From contig JAAFIK010000002.1 in assembly GCA_013298665.1 (NCBI GenBank), positions 124,001-188,000 of the forward strand: a DNA stretch of 64,000 nucleotides, written 5' to 3'. This document shows, piece after piece, positions 9,062 through 18,427 of the stretch. Below the pieces are notes generated by a model. The model made no database searches and had not been told where the DNA came from. It worked only from the letters and a program-made list of their open reading frames with translations. The DNA comes from Chitinophagales bacterium (GTDB taxonomy: Bacteria > Bacteroidota > Bacteroidia > Chitinophagales > Chitinophagaceae). The first letter of the stretch is position 1, and each line of letters begins with the position of its first letter. The position numbers and the translations under genes are program-made.

Positions 9062-9092
9062 CGTACAGTAAAAATAAACTGTACGTTTTTTT
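9062..9092 (+). terminator. Rho-independent terminator after asd
   Basis: Stem CGTACAGT (9062-9069) and ACTGTACG (9078-9085), an A/T-rich 8-nt loop and a run of seven T. It ends the asd transcript. Confidence 0.85.
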
Positions 9093-9153
9093 GTGCATAC
9101 ACCCCTGTATCCTATTATTTTGATATAGAGTGACAATTCTGGTCAAAACAGCT

Positions 9154-9196
9154 TTCGTGATTTTTTTTACGAATTTTCGTATATCATTTATACGAA
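9154..9196. promoter_or_regulatory. Cluster of TTCGT/ACGAA inverted repeats
   Basis: Four half-sites alternate: TTCGT (9154-9158), ACGAA (9169-9173), TTCGT (9176-9180), ACGAA (9192-9196). The last pair extends to a perfect 8-bp arm TTCGTATA (9176-9183) / TATACGAA (9189-9196) around a 5-nt centre. No T-run follows, so it is not a terminator. The arrangement looks like an operator for a dimeric regulator; it lies about 300 bp before the M57 protease gene. Confidence 0.45.
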
Positions 9197-9496
9197 ACTG
9201 TTATGCTGACAGTGAATGTGTATTTTAAATGGTGCTTAACCGATTTTATGATTGAAATTTTTAAACAAATCTGCCGTTCTGTTAAATATTATTTAATGTC
9301 GTAAAAATACTAAGTAGCTGTATCTCTTTACTGACGGGCATTTACGGGTATTGATTTTTAAAAATCAGTGCCAGCAAGGGTTTACAAAAATATTCATCGG
9401 GGTTGCAAAAATAAAAATGTCGTTTTGAGAATTTTATTACCAACTGTTTTCTAATATTATTCTCTAATCTTTATTTCAAACCAAAACATTTTCAAA
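9197..9496. other. A/T-rich upstream region of the M57 protease gene
   Basis: Roughly 300 bp, richer in A/T than its surroundings. I find no ORF and no clean TAnnTTTG promoter; TAATCTTTA near 9465 is the best weak match. A long untranslated leader is possible. Confidence 0.4.
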
Positions 9497-10291
9497 ATGA
9501 AGTTGATCAAAAAAACGATGATTGCGCTACTTGCTGTTGGCGCATTTGCTTCCTGCAAAAAACAAACAACTGCTGAAACAACTGATACGGTATCCGCCGC
9601 TGTTCAGCAAAAAGTTGCTGCCCTGGGTTTCAACACCACTGGTATCCAGAAAGTGGCTGAAGGCTATCTCGTAGAGGGCGACATTATCCTTACAGAGAAT
9701 GACCTCAATGGTATGCCTACCTCAAGCGAGCTGGTGTATGCCAACGAGGAACATTACCGTACCACCAATCTGGTAACGGGCTTACCCAGGACGCTTAGTG
9801 TGTCTATTTCTTCCGGTGCACCAAGCTATTTTTCAACTGCGCTGAACACTGCTATCGCGCGTTACAATGCGCTGAACCTGCGTCTTAAGTTCACGCGAGT
9901 GACCAGCGGTGGCCAGATCAACGTAGCCCTGTTCTACCAGGTGAGCAATACGCTTGGTTCTGCGGGCTTCCCTTCCGGTGGTAATCCTTACCCCACCATC
10001 AGCATGAACACATACTGGTACAGTTCTTCTACCAATGTCAACTATCTCGCTTCTATTATTGCGCATGAAATGGGTCACTGTATCGGTTACCGCCATACGG
10101 ACTACATGAACCGTGCATACAGTTGCGGCGGCAGTGCTGTAAATGAAGGCAGTGCTGGCGTTGGTGCAATTTACATCACCGGTACACCTTCCGGCGCATC
10201 TGCCAACTCATGGATGCTCGCCTGCTCTAATGGCAGCGACAGACCATTTACTTCAGCAGATCAAACAGCACTCAGGAACGTTTATCAATAA
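9497..10291 (+). CDS. M57-type (HEIGH) zinc metalloprotease lipoprotein
   Basis: A 264-residue protein with a lipoprotein signal (FASC, lipidated cysteine C20), so it is probably anchored in the outer membrane. The C-terminal half carries the extended zinc motif HEMGHCIGYRHTD at 190-202: H190, H194 and H200 would bind zinc and E191 act as base, the pattern of the peptidase M57 / metzincin-like group in Bacteroidota. A region of about 75 residues before the catalytic domain could be a pro-region. Substrate unknown. The 488-bp upstream gap with clustered inverted repeats suggests regulated expression; a bidirectional terminator follows. Confidence 0.9.
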   Translation: MKLIKKTMIALLAVGAFASCKKQTTAETTDTVSAAVQQKVAALGFNTTGIQKVAEGYLVEGDIILTENDLNGMPTSSELVYANEEHYRTTNLVTGLPRTLSVSISSGAPSYFSTALNTAIARYNALNLRLKFTRVTSGGQINVALFYQVSNTLGSAGFPSGGNPYPTISMNTYWYSSSTNVNYLASIIAHEMGHCIGYRHTDYMNRAYSCGGSAVNEGSAGVGAIYITGTPSGASANSWMLACSNGSDRPFTSADQTALRNVYQ

Positions 10292-10320
10292 TTAATACGT
10301 TTAAAACAACCGAAATAAAA

Positions 10321-10347
10321 AACCCTTCATCATTTGAAGGGTTTTTT
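10321..10347. terminator. Bidirectional terminator
   Basis: AACCCTTC / GAAGGGTT stem (10321-10328, 10336-10343) with A-rich left and T-rich right flanks. It serves the M57 gene on plus and the oxidoreductase gene on minus. Confidence 0.85.
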
Positions 10348-10370
10348 ATTATCCTGAACTGATAGGTATA

Positions 10371-11396
10371 TTACTGTATCGTCCATGTTTCCTTACCACT
10401 GAGCAGTTTGTCGAGATTTCCCTTACCCCTAGTGGCTATCGTTTCTTCAATCTGCATCTTCATAACATCTTCATAACAAGCTCTTTCTGTTTCGTAGAAA
10501 ACGCCAAAGGGGCGTGGGAAATGACGCTCAAGTGATGGATTGTCAAACAGGCGAACGAGCACTTGTGCTTTATAAAAATCACGCTCGTCGTGTATCCACA
10601 AATCATCTGCACTGATGCCATTGCCAATTTCCACCACTTCCGGTTTCATGCCATCGAAACGGATACCTTTCTGTTGCTGCGCGCCGTAGATGAGTGGTTG
10701 TCCATGTGTAAGAAAAACCGTTTCTTCCGGTTTGCTGCTTTTTTCAGTAAACACCTCGAATGCACCATCATTAAATATGTTGCAATTCTGATAGATTTCC
10801 AGCAAAGAAGTACCGCGGTGCTGTTGAGCCCGGATCAGCATTTCCTGAAGGTGTTTGGTATCCCTGTCCATGCTGCGTGCAATAAAAGTGGAATCAGCCC
10901 CCATCGCCAGTGCTAATGGATTGAAGGGGTGGTCGATACTGCCAAAGGGCGTACTCTTGGTAATTTTCTGCTCTTCGGAAGTGGGTGAATATTGTCCTTT
11001 TGTCAACCCATAAATCTGGTTGTTGAACAGGAGAATGTTGACGTCAAAATTTCTGCGCAGCAGGTGAATGGTATGGTTGCCGCCGATGCTCAGGCTGTCG
11101 CCGTCGCCGGTGATGATCCATACACTCAGGTCGGGGCGTGCAGCTTTGAGTCCGGAAGCAACTGCCGTTGCCCGGCCGTGAATACTGTGCATGCCATAGG
11201 TATTCATGTAATACGGAAAACGGCTGCTGCAGCCAATACCCGATACCATTACAATATTTTCGCGGGGTATGCCCAGTCCGGGCAGTATTTTCTGTACCTG
11301 TGCCAATATCGAATAATCGCCGCAGCCGGGGCACCAACGGACTTCCTGGTCGGTTGCAAAATCTTTCGCCGTCAGCGGCGCTGTCGTTGTTTCCAT
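10371..11396 (-). CDS. korB: 2-oxoacid:ferredoxin oxidoreductase, beta subunit
   Basis: A 341-residue thiamine-diphosphate subunit of a two-subunit 2-oxoacid:ferredoxin oxidoreductase, which decarboxylates 2-oxoglutarate (or a similar 2-oxoacid) to the acyl-CoA and reduces ferredoxin. WCPGCGDYSI at 21-30 is the family's start signature; the ThDP/Mg site is GDGD at 97-100 followed by NNQIYG at 125-130. Length is typical of KorB. The alpha (gamma-alpha) subunit, normally adjacent, is not in the window: the upstream neighbour is a carboxymuconolactone decarboxylase behind a separate promoter. A good promoter precedes the gene, so it appears to be transcribed alone. Confidence 0.9.
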   Translation of the reverse strand: METTTAPLTAKDFATDQEVRWCPGCGDYSILAQVQKILPGLGIPRENIVMVSGIGCSSRFPYYMNTYGMHSIHGRATAVASGLKAARPDLSVWIITGDGDSLSIGGNHTIHLLRRNFDVNILLFNNQIYGLTKGQYSPTSEEQKITKSTPFGSIDHPFNPLALAMGADSTFIARSMDRDTKHLQEMLIRAQQHRGTSLLEIYQNCNIFNDGAFEVFTEKSSKPEETVFLTHGQPLIYGAQQQKGIRFDGMKPEVVEIGNGISADDLWIHDERDFYKAQVLVRLFDNPSLERHFPRPFGVFYETERACYEDVMKMQIEETIATRGKGNLDKLLSGKETWTIQ

Positions 11397-11415
11397 ATCT
11401 TAATCAGTTGTCTTA

Positions 11416-11446
11416 CAAATATAACGATAGGTTTTAAATAAGCAAT
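11416..11446 (-). promoter_or_regulatory. Promoter of korB
   Basis: On the minus strand, TATATTTG (11423-11416) is a perfect TAnnTTTG -7 box, with ATTG (11446-11443) 19 nt upstream. The transcript would begin about 10-15 nt before the korB ATG. Confidence 0.65.
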
Positions 11447-11486
11447 ATCCTGTCAAGGGTGACTGCCCGGCCGTACGGGTTTGTTG

Positions 11487-11837
11487 TTATACCACGGTTT
11501 CCTGCAGCGCTTCCCAGTATTCCGCAGCCCTGCGGGTATGGGGAATAACTATGGTACCGCCTACAATATTGGCTACGGCAAAAATTTCATACACCTGCGG
11601 GGTGGTGATGCCCAGTTCATGGCATTTGCCAAGGTGATACCTGATGCAGTCATCACAACGGAGTACCATACTTGCCACCAAACCCATCATTTCCTTTGTT
11701 TTCACATCCAGTGCACCTTCTGCATAGGTATTGGTATCGAGGTTCCACAGCCGCTTGATGACGAGGTTGTCTTTACTCAGGATCACTTCATTCATACGTG
11801 TCCGGTAATCGTTGAATTCATTCACTAATGCTGACAT
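11487..11837 (-). CDS. Carboxymuconolactone decarboxylase / AhpD-like protein
   Basis: A 116-residue all-helical cytoplasmic protein of the CMD family. It carries the redox-type motif CxxCxxxH (C61, C64, H68 in RCDDCIRYH), which in AhpD supports alkylhydroperoxidase activity, while true gamma-carboxymuconolactone decarboxylases lack it. A peroxidase or thiol-disulfide role is therefore more likely than aromatic catabolism, and no aromatic pathway genes are nearby. The gene is preceded by a TACCTTTG -7 box and is divergent from the SLC13 transporter. Confidence 0.85.
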   Translation of the reverse strand: MSALVNEFNDYRTRMNEVILSKDNLVIKRLWNLDTNTYAEGALDVKTKEMMGLVASMVLRCDDCIRYHLGKCHELGITTPQVYEIFAVANIVGGTIVIPHTRRAAEYWEALQETVV

Positions 11838-11853
11838 AGTTTCTTTTTTTCAT

Positions 11854-11861
11854 CAAAGGTA
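11854..11861 (-). promoter_or_regulatory. -7 box of the CMD gene
   Basis: TACCTTTG on the minus strand, a perfect TAnnTTTG, 16 nt before the ATG. No clear -33 box. Confidence 0.45.
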
Positions 11862-11901
11862 AACCTCCGGCTGTCATTTTTGCCTATGCCTTGCTCATCA
11901 T

Positions 11902-11934
11902 TTTGCGGCAATCTGCCGAAATACCTTTATTTTG
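11902..11934 (+). promoter_or_regulatory. Promoter of the SLC13 transporter gene
   Basis: TTTG at 11902-11905, 21-nt spacer, TTATTTTG at 11927-11934. The box ends only 4 nt before the ATG at 11939, so the message would be leaderless or nearly so. Confidence 0.45.
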
Positions 11935-11938
11935 AATC

Positions 11939-13402
11939 ATGAATGCGTGGATCAATAAACACAAACAGGCATTGTCGCTTATACCCGGTCTTGCCATTTG
12001 CCTTTTTTTCTTTCTGGTTAATCCTTTGGGGGTTGATTCCAAAGCCAATACTGTACTGGCTTTTGCAGGACTGATGATTGGTTGGTGGGTGCTTGATGCC
12101 ATGCCCCTGCCTGTAGTAGCGCTGCTGCCACTTGTATTGTTCCCGTTGTTCAGCATCAGCAGTATTAAAGAAACGAGTAAGGCATATTCAGATTCGGTCA
12201 TCTATCTTTTTATGGGGGGCTTTTTCCTCGGGCTGGCCATCGAAAAGTGGAACCTGCACAAACGTATTGCCCTGCACATCATCAACCTTACGGGTACCAA
12301 TGGTGACCGGATCATTCTTGGTTTTATACTGGCTACGGGCGCACTGAGTATGTGGCTCAGCAATACGGCCACTACTATGATGATGTTCCCGATCGGCGCT
12401 TCAGTGATCCATGTTATCAGCCAGCATGCGGGTCCTGATTCCAGGCTCAACCACTTCTCACTTACCCTGATGCTGGCCCTTGCTTATGCCGCCAATTTCG
12501 GAGGTATTGCCACCATTATTGGCACACCACCCAATGTTGCTTACCTGCGCCACCTCAATGAGCATTATAAGCAAACCATTGCCTTTGCCGATTGGATGAA
12601 AGTGTGCATGCCCCTATCCCTGCTGCTGCTGTTTACGCTTTATGTGGTGATGGTAAAATGGCTTTACCCGAACCGTATTAAGGACAGTCATGAAGCCCGG
12701 GCTTATATCAAACAGGAGTTGCGGATATTGGGGCCATTGTCGGTACCTGAGCGGCGGGTAATGCTTATTTTCGGATTTACTGCCCTGCTCTGGATTACAA
12801 AAGACCTGATCAACGAATACCAGCATGTGCTGCAATTAGACGATACCATTATCGCCCTCTGTGGCGCCATCAGTCTGTTTCTTTTTCCATCAGGAAAGAC
12901 AGATGCGCATGGGTACAACCGGTTGCTTGCCTGGGAGGATACTTCCAAAATGGCCTGGGGTATTTTATTGCTTTTCGGGGGCGGAATCGCTTTGGCCAAA
13001 GCGCTTGAAGATGCGAAGCTGATTGACGGGCTTGGGCATTTTATTGCAGGTTTTGCAACGGGTAATATCCTTGTACTCATATTTACCGTTACCCTGGTAT
13101 CTGTTTTTCTGAGCGAGATCATGAGCAATGTGGCGCAGGTTATTGTACTTGCACCGGTGGTTTCTGCACTTTCCGATGCGTTACACATCAACCCCTTGCT
13201 CCTGGGTATACCCATGACGCTGGGTGCGAGTTGTGCCGGGATGCTGCCGATGGGGACGCCCCCGAATGCCATTGTTTTTGCCAGCGGCCATATCCGTCTG
13301 AAACATATGCTTACCACTGGTTTTGTACTCAACCTCATTTGTGTGGTACTCATCACGCTGTTTTCATGGCAGGTATTGCCACACTTCATCCACCTCAGAT
13401 AG
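11939..13402 (+). CDS. SLC13 (DASS) family anion:sodium symporter
   Basis: A 487-residue inner-membrane protein with 11-12 hydrophobic segments, of the divalent anion:sodium symporter family that imports dicarboxylates such as succinate or inorganic anions. The two family repeats are visible: MWLSNTATTMMMFP near 137-150 (the SNT substrate/Na motif) and FLSEIMSNVAQVIV near 390-405 with the second conserved Ser-Asn pair, followed by MLPMGTPPNAIVFASG. Both motifs are intact, so the protein should be functional. The substrate cannot be distinguished from sequence. The gene is probably transcribed alone from a promoter abutting the ATG. Confidence 0.9.
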   Translation: MNAWINKHKQALSLIPGLAICLFFFLVNPLGVDSKANTVLAFAGLMIGWWVLDAMPLPVVALLPLVLFPLFSISSIKETSKAYSDSVIYLFMGGFFLGLAIEKWNLHKRIALHIINLTGTNGDRIILGFILATGALSMWLSNTATTMMMFPIGASVIHVISQHAGPDSRLNHFSLTLMLALAYAANFGGIATIIGTPPNVAYLRHLNEHYKQTIAFADWMKVCMPLSLLLLFTLYVVMVKWLYPNRIKDSHEARAYIKQELRILGPLSVPERRVMLIFGFTALLWITKDLINEYQHVLQLDDTIIALCGAISLFLFPSGKTDAHGYNRLLAWEDTSKMAWGILLLFGGGIALAKALEDAKLIDGLGHFIAGFATGNILVLIFTVTLVSVFLSEIMSNVAQVIVLAPVVSALSDALHINPLLLGIPMTLGASCAGMLPMGTPPNAIVFASGHIRLKHMLTTGFVLNLICVVLITLFSWQVLPHFIHLR

Positions 13403-13487
13403 GATGGGGTGTATCAAAAAAAAATCGCCCCCCGTGTGATTATTGATGTGTGGCTACGAATAATATGGTATAAAAAGCAAGCGATTC

Positions 13488-13985
13488 ATGGGCAAAACGG
13501 AAAGCAAGGAAGATTTATTGACGCTGGTACAGGCCAATGAAGGTATTATTTATAAAATATGTCATACCTACTGCACCCTGCCGGATGAGCGGGAAGACCT
13601 TGCACAGGAGATTCTCTACCAGCTTTTCCGGTCTTACAAACGTTATGATCCTGCTTACCGTTTTACAACCTGGATGTACCGGGTTGCACTCAATACGGCC
13701 ATCAGCTTTTACCGGGTGGCACAGCAAAAGCGTGGCATCATTGCACTGGAAGGTACACATGCCGAGATAGCCGATCCGGATCCGGGCGATGGTGAACATG
13801 GTCTTGATGTACTCCACCGTTGCCTCGCACAGCAGAAGGAACTGGACAAGGCATTGATGCTGTTGTACCTGGAATCAAAAAGTTATAAAGAGATCGCGGA
13901 GATCATGGGCATCACCGAAACGAATGTGGCAACAAAGATCAGCCGCATAAAAGAAAAACTCAAACACGCATTTCATCAACATTAA
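13488..13985 (+). CDS. ECF-type RNA polymerase sigma factor
   Basis: A 165-residue sigma-70 family factor of the extracytoplasmic-function class. Region 2 runs from about residue 10 to 80 with the typical DLAQEILYQLFRSYKRYDP and FTTWMYRVALNTAISFYR. Region 4 (about 108-162) contains LYLESKSYKEIAEIMGITETNVATKISRIKEKL, the -35 recognition helix-turn-helix. It directs core polymerase to a small regulon. The gene is 10 bp upstream of a membrane-protein gene that is the likely partner. No FecR-type anti-sigma or SusC-type receptor is adjacent, so this is not a typical carbohydrate- or iron-sensing ECF. Confidence 0.92.
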   Translation: MGKTESKEDLLTLVQANEGIIYKICHTYCTLPDEREDLAQEILYQLFRSYKRYDPAYRFTTWMYRVALNTAISFYRVAQQKRGIIALEGTHAEIADPDPGDGEHGLDVLHRCLAQQKELDKALMLLYLESKSYKEIAEIMGITETNVATKISRIKEKLKHAFHQH

Positions 13986-13995
13986 TAATACCATT

Positions 13996-14667
13996 ATGGA
14001 AGAGGCAACAATAAAGAAAATCTGGGAAGACAGTACGCGTCAACTGGAGCGCGCAAGGGTACTCAACCTTCAATCCTGGGCGCTGAACCTGCGGAGTTTT
14101 GAAATGATGCAGTTGCAAAAGGCAAAATCGAGACTGCATGCATTGGTGCCGCTGAAGCTTTTTGCAGTGGTGGCGGGCATTGTATGGGTACTGTTTCTGG
14201 GGCTGCTCGTTTATGGCAACAGGATGGCTAATCCTTTCTTTACAATATCTGTGGCCATCATCGCCCTGTTCAACCTGCTGGCCATAGTGGTATACCTCCG
14301 GCATGTGGTATGGATCAGGCAGATCAGTTACAGCGAGAGCGTTGTTGCCACACAGGAAAAGCTCAGCCGTTTGCAGGTATCTACCATTAATACCGTACGT
14401 ATCCTCATGTTGCAGATGCCATTTTACGCTACCTGGTTCTGGCACATCAGTTGGATCGGTACTGCAAGATTCTGGCTGATTTCCTTTCCGGCCGCGCTGT
14501 GCTGTGCATGGCTGTCGTATTGGTTTTTTAAAAACCTTACGCTCAGGAACATGGATAATAAATGGGTCAGGCGCTTTATGTTGCTGGGGCCTGAATACAG
14601 GAACCTGCTGCAGGCAAAAGCAATGATGGAAGAGACTATCAGTTTCCGGGAAAATACCGTCGAATAA
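13996..14667 (+). CDS. Four-TM membrane protein paired with the ECF sigma factor
   Basis: A 223-residue protein of no family I can name. The first about 50 residues are cytoplasmic and helical; hydrophobic segments lie near 53-73, 83-103, 137-155 and 157-178; a charged tail ends the protein. It starts 10 bp after the sigma factor stop, so the two are co-transcribed and probably translated together. By position it is a candidate anti-sigma factor or signal sensor, with the N-terminal cytoplasmic part as the possible sigma-binding domain. It lacks the zinc-finger HxxxCxxC of the usual ECF anti-sigma factors and any FecR domain. A strong terminator ends the operon. Confidence 0.75.
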   Translation: MEEATIKKIWEDSTRQLERARVLNLQSWALNLRSFEMMQLQKAKSRLHALVPLKLFAVVAGIVWVLFLGLLVYGNRMANPFFTISVAIIALFNLLAIVVYLRHVVWIRQISYSESVVATQEKLSRLQVSTINTVRILMLQMPFYATWFWHISWIGTARFWLISFPAALCCAWLSYWFFKNLTLRNMDNKWVRRFMLLGPEYRNLLQAKAMMEETISFRENTVE

Positions 14668-14669
14668 AT

Positions 14670-14708
14670 ACATAAAAAAACCGCCGTATTCCGGCGGTTT
14701 TTTTATGT
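14670..14708. terminator. Strong bidirectional terminator between ECF operon and rho
   Basis: A perfect 17-bp stem (14670-14686 with 14692-14708) around loop TATTC; the core is CCGCCG/CGGCGG, flanked by seven A on the left and seven T on the right. It terminates both convergent transcripts. Confidence 0.9.
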
Positions 14709-14722
14709 ATCAGCATTGCTGT

Positions 14723-16432
14723 TTATCCATTCATGCTGGTCAGGAATTCTGCATTGTTCTTTGTTCCTTTCATATTTTGCAGCAGGATATTCATCGCTTC
14801 TTCAGGATTCATATCAGCCATATGTTTACGCAGTACCCACATCCGCTGGAAGGTTTCTTTATCCAGCAGCAGATCATCGCGACGGGTGGAAGAAGATACG
14901 ATATCGATAGCAGGGAAGATGCGCTTGTTGCTCAGGCGGCGTTCGAGCTGCAGTTCCATATTACCGGTACCTTTAAATTCTTCAAAGATCACTTCATCCA
15001 TCTTGCTTCCGGTATCCACAAGCGCTGTAGCAAGGATGGTAAGCGAGCCACCGTTTTCAATTTTACGTGCAGCACCAAAAAACTGTTTGGGTTTCTGCAT
15101 CGCATTGGCTTCCACACCTCCACTCAATACCTTTCCGCTTGCGGGAGCTACAGTGTTGTGTGCACGTGCCAGGCGGGTTATTGAATCGAGCAGGATCACC
15201 ACGTCGTGGCCGCACTCTACCAGACGTTTGGCTTTCTGCAGGGCTACCGTACTTACCTTAACGTGCTTTTCAGCGGGTTCGTCAAAAGTAGAGGCGATTA
15301 CCTCTGCCCTTACGCTGCGTTCCATATCTGTAACCTCTTCGGGGCGTTCGTCAATCAGCACTACCATCAGGTAACACTCGGGGTGATTGGCTGCAATGGC
15401 ATTGGCCACTTCTTTCAGCAGCATAGTTTTACCCGTTTTGGGTTGTGCTACAATCAGGCCACGCTGTCCTTTACCAATCGGTGTAAAGAGATCCATGATA
15501 CGGGTTGACAATTCGGAAGCGCGGTAACAAAGATCCAGCTTCTCGAAGGGGAAAAGTGGCGTCAGGTAATCAAATGGTACACGGTCGCGTACTTCTTCGG
15601 GGGTTTTACCATTGATGGTTTCCACCTTGAGCAGTGCGAAATATTTTTCACCTTCTTTGGGTGGGCGAACGGATCCGTTTACCGTATCACCTGTCTTAAG
15701 TCCGAACAGTTTGATCTGTGAGGGAGAAACATAAATATCATCGGGTGAAGAAAGATAGTTGTAATCACTGCTGCGCAGGAACCCGTATCCATCGGGCATC
15801 ATTTCAAGTACACCTTCGCCAAGTATAATACCATCAAATTCGATGTTAAAATTGGTGTTGCGGTGTTGTGGATATTGCCTTTGCTGTACAGGCGTTTCCT
15901 CTTCCATCATCATTTCATCATCATCGTCGTCAATAGGATCGTCCTGCAGCAGGCTGATGAGGTTGGGCGCCAGAGCCATTGCCGAGGAGATGCCATCGGG
16001 GTTAATTTCGTCCACAGGTTTCTTGGGGGCTAGGGGTTTGGTTGCTTTGTCCGGACCTTTTTTAGGACCCGCATCTTTTTTTAGTTTGGGGGTTGCAAGT
16101 TCCTTATTTTCCTTTTCTTCTTTTTCTTCTGCTGCAACAGGCTTGGTCTCTTTTACCGGCCGGGCGGATTTGATTTCGCGTTTGGGTGCTTCCCGCATTA
16201 CTTCAGCTTCTTCTGAGCCGATTGAGGTGGAGGCTTTAACAATGCGCTTGCGTTTGGGCTTATCTTCCGCTTCCTCGGATTTGGCGTCGGCATTGAGTAC
16301 CGCCTGCTTATCCAGAATTTTGTAGACCAATTCCTGTTTGTCTAATTTTTTGGCACCGGTGATTTTGAGTTGTTCCGCTATGTCAAGCAGTTCAGGAACG
16401 AGCATATCGTTCAGTTGTAAAATGTCGTACAT
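14723..16432 (-). CDS. rho: Transcription termination factor Rho
   Basis: A 569-residue hexameric RNA helicase that terminates untranslated transcripts. The N-terminal Rho domain (about 1-45) is followed by a 150-residue charged, low-complexity insert (about 46-195, rich in Lys, Glu, Pro and an Asp run near 168-173), then the RNA-binding cold-shock-like domain ([15 protein letters not shown], 207-221) and the ATPase core with the Walker A loop PKTGKTML at 331-338. The E. coli protein is 419 residues; the extra length is the insert, usual in Bacteroidota. Convergent with the ECF operon; its 5' side shares a 478-bp gap with asnS. Confidence 0.97.
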   Translation of the reverse strand: MYDILQLNDMLVPELLDIAEQLKITGAKKLDKQELVYKILDKQAVLNADAKSEEAEDKPKRKRIVKASTSIGSEEAEVMREAPKREIKSARPVKETKPVAAEEKEEKENKELATPKLKKDAGPKKGPDKATKPLAPKKPVDEINPDGISSAMALAPNLISLLQDDPIDDDDDEMMMEEETPVQQRQYPQHRNTNFNIEFDGIILGEGVLEMMPDGYGFLRSSDYNYLSSPDDIYVSPSQIKLFGLKTGDTVNGSVRPPKEGEKYFALLKVETINGKTPEEVRDRVPFDYLTPLFPFEKLDLCYRASELSTRIMDLFTPIGKGQRGLIVAQPKTGKTMLLKEVANAIAANHPECYLMVVLIDERPEEVTDMERSVRAEVIASTFDEPAEKHVKVSTVALQKAKRLVECGHDVVILLDSITRLARAHNTVAPASGKVLSGGVEANAMQKPKQFFGAARKIENGGSLTILATALVDTGSKMDEVIFEEFKGTGNMELQLERRLSNKRIFPAIDIVSSSTRRDDLLLDKETFQRMWVLRKHMADMNPEEAMNILLQNMKGTKNNAEFLTSMNG

Positions 16433-16910
16433 ACAAAAATGAAGTGATTAATTCTCAAAAGAGTAATCGTAAAATCTGAAAATTTAGATTGAAAATAAAG
16501 TAACAGAACCTTTTGAACTGAAGTAGCAAGTGGCTTGAACTGAGCTATCAGCTTCTTTCTTCCTGCAATATTAAGACGTTTTCCCCAAAAAACATAAATT
16601 TTTATTCCGTTGGTCGTTTAAAGGACAAAACCGGTACATTTTGAGCCAAAGCAGGTTTCCCAATGGTTGGGCTTGTAACAGTCTGTGCACCCCCGGAAAA
16701 TGCCTGATGGCTATGGTGAACCGGAATATTGGCTGGTATTGCTGTACATGAATTGTATTTAATGACCATATATTTTCGGGAATACCGGGAGGTGTATGAA
16801 TGGTTTTACCTGCTGCAGGGATGTAAAAACCTTATGGCTGCAGTAATTGTGTACTCCCTTATCCAATGTACCTTGTGCTGCTTATCTTTGCACACTTTCA
16901 ATGTACAGTT
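16433..16910. other. Intergenic region between divergent rho and asnS
   Basis: A 478-bp region holding both promoters. On the plus side TATCTTTG (16883-16890) is a clear -7 box for asnS. Nearer rho there is a direct repeat TTGAACTGA (16513-16521 and 16535-16543), 22 bp apart, on one face of the helix. No ORF or terminator is convincing. The length would allow a long rho leader, possibly for autoregulation. Confidence 0.4.
16883..16890 (+). promoter_or_regulatory. -7 box of asnS
   Basis: TATCTTTG, a perfect TAnnTTTG match, 20 nt before the asnS ATG. No good -33 TTTG. Confidence 0.5.
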
Positions 16911-18347
16911 ATGTTTAATACAAGGGTAAAAATTAAAGCGTTGCTGGGCAATGAGGCCAGTGGATACCCGGCTACGGTAATGGGATGGGTACGCACATTC
17001 CGCAATTCGCAATTTATTGCACTGAATGACGGTAGTACCAACAGCAACCTGCAGGTAGTGGTGGCACTGGGTTTACTTGATGAAGCCACCCTCCGCCGCA
17101 TTACAACGGGTGCCTGCATTAAAGCTATGGGCGAAGTGGTGCCGTCGCTGGGCAAGGGTCAGCGTGTGGAGTTGAAAGCCACCAGTATCGAAATACTGGG
17201 CGATAGTGATGCTGAGAAGTTTCCCATCCAGCCCAAGAAGCACAGCCTGGAGTTTCTGCGTGAAAATGCACATCTGCGTTTCCGTACCAATACTTTCGGA
17301 GCCATATTCCGTGTCCGGCATGCGCTGGCGTTTGCCATTCACCAGTTTTTTAACGAGAAAGGATTTGTGTATATGCACACCCCGGTTATTACTGCGAGTG
17401 ATGCTGAAGGTGCGGGTGAAATGTTCAGGGTAACCACGCTGGATATGCACCAGCCGCCAAGGCATGAGGATGGTTCGGTCAACTTTGCAGAAGATTTTTT
17501 TGGACGCAGTACCAATCTCACCGTGAGCGGACAACTGGAAGGCGAACTTGGTGCGATGGCATTCAGCGATATTTATACTTTCGGACCTACTTTCCGTGCA
17601 GAAAACAGCAATACGACCCGGCACCTGGCGGAGTTCTGGATGGTTGAACCGGAGATGGCGTTTTACGACCTGGAAGACAATATGAATCTTGCCGAATCCT
17701 TTATCAGGTATGTTATCCAGTATGCCGTAACGCATAACCGTGAAGATCTTGAATTCCTGGCCCAGCGGCTTGAAGAAGAGGAAAAGCAAAAGCCACAGGC
17801 AGAGAGAGGCGATATGGGGTTGATGGAAAAACTGGATTTTGTACTCAGTAATGATTTCGAGCGCATCACCTATACAGAGGCGATCGACATCCTGCTGCAA
17901 TCGCCCGCGTACAAGAAGAAAAAGTTTCAGTACGAAGTGAAGTGGGGTGTGGATATGCAGAGTGAACACGAGCGTTACCTGGTAGAAAAGCATTTCAAAA
18001 AACCGGTCATTGTGACCAATTACCCGAAGGATATCAAGTCATTTTACATGCGGCTCAATGATGATGGAAAAACCGTAGCCGCGATGGATATTTTGGCGCC
18101 GGGTATTGGGGAGATCGTGGGCGGATCGCAAAGGGAAGAACGTTATGACAAGCTGGTTGCACGTATGGAACAGCTCCATATTCCTGCTTCGGAACTCTGG
18201 TGGTATCTTGATACACGCCGTTATGGCGCCTGTCCGCATGCGGGCTTTGGCCTGGGTTTTGAACGCCTTGTACTTTTTGTAACCGGGATGACCAATATCA
18301 GGGATGTGATTCCGTTTCCCCGGTTTCCGAAAAGCGCTGAATTTTAA
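16911..18347 (+). CDS. asnS: Asparaginyl-tRNA synthetase
   Basis: A 478-residue class II aminoacyl-tRNA synthetase that charges tRNA-Asn. The N-terminal OB-fold anticodon-binding domain ([20 protein letters not shown], about 22-42) is followed by the catalytic core with motif 2 ([21 protein letters not shown]) and motif 3 ([15 protein letters not shown]) near the C-terminus. Spacing and the NSNTTRH element favour AsnRS over AspRS. The frame is open from 16866, but the ATG at 16911 sits 20 nt after the -7 box and gives the family's usual N-terminus. A terminator follows immediately. Confidence 0.96.
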   Translation: MFNTRVKIKALLGNEASGYPATVMGWVRTFRNSQFIALNDGSTNSNLQVVVALGLLDEATLRRITTGACIKAMGEVVPSLGKGQRVELKATSIEILGDSDAEKFPIQPKKHSLEFLRENAHLRFRTNTFGAIFRVRHALAFAIHQFFNEKGFVYMHTPVITASDAEGAGEMFRVTTLDMHQPPRHEDGSVNFAEDFFGRSTNLTVSGQLEGELGAMAFSDIYTFGPTFRAENSNTTRHLAEFWMVEPEMAFYDLEDNMNLAESFIRYVIQYAVTHNREDLEFLAQRLEEEEKQKPQAERGDMGLMEKLDFVLSNDFERITYTEAIDILLQSPAYKKKKFQYEVKWGVDMQSEHERYLVEKHFKKPVIVTNYPKDIKSFYMRLNDDGKTVAAMDILAPGIGEIVGGSQREERYDKLVARMEQLHIPASELWWYLDTRRYGACPHAGFGLGFERLVLFVTGMTNIRDVIPFPRFPKSAEF

Positions 18348-18364
18348 GTGAGTATATTACTGAC

Positions 18365-18400
18365 AAAAGCCGTTACGGAAGAATTTCGATAACGGCTTTT
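18365..18400 (+). terminator. Rho-independent terminator after asnS
   Basis: AAAAGCCGTTA (18365-18375) and TAACGGCTTTT (18390-18400) form an 11-bp stem ending in T4. The A-rich left side means it could also work in reverse. Confidence 0.8.
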
Positions 18401-18427
18401 GTATTATCTTGGTACAAATTTTCCCGC

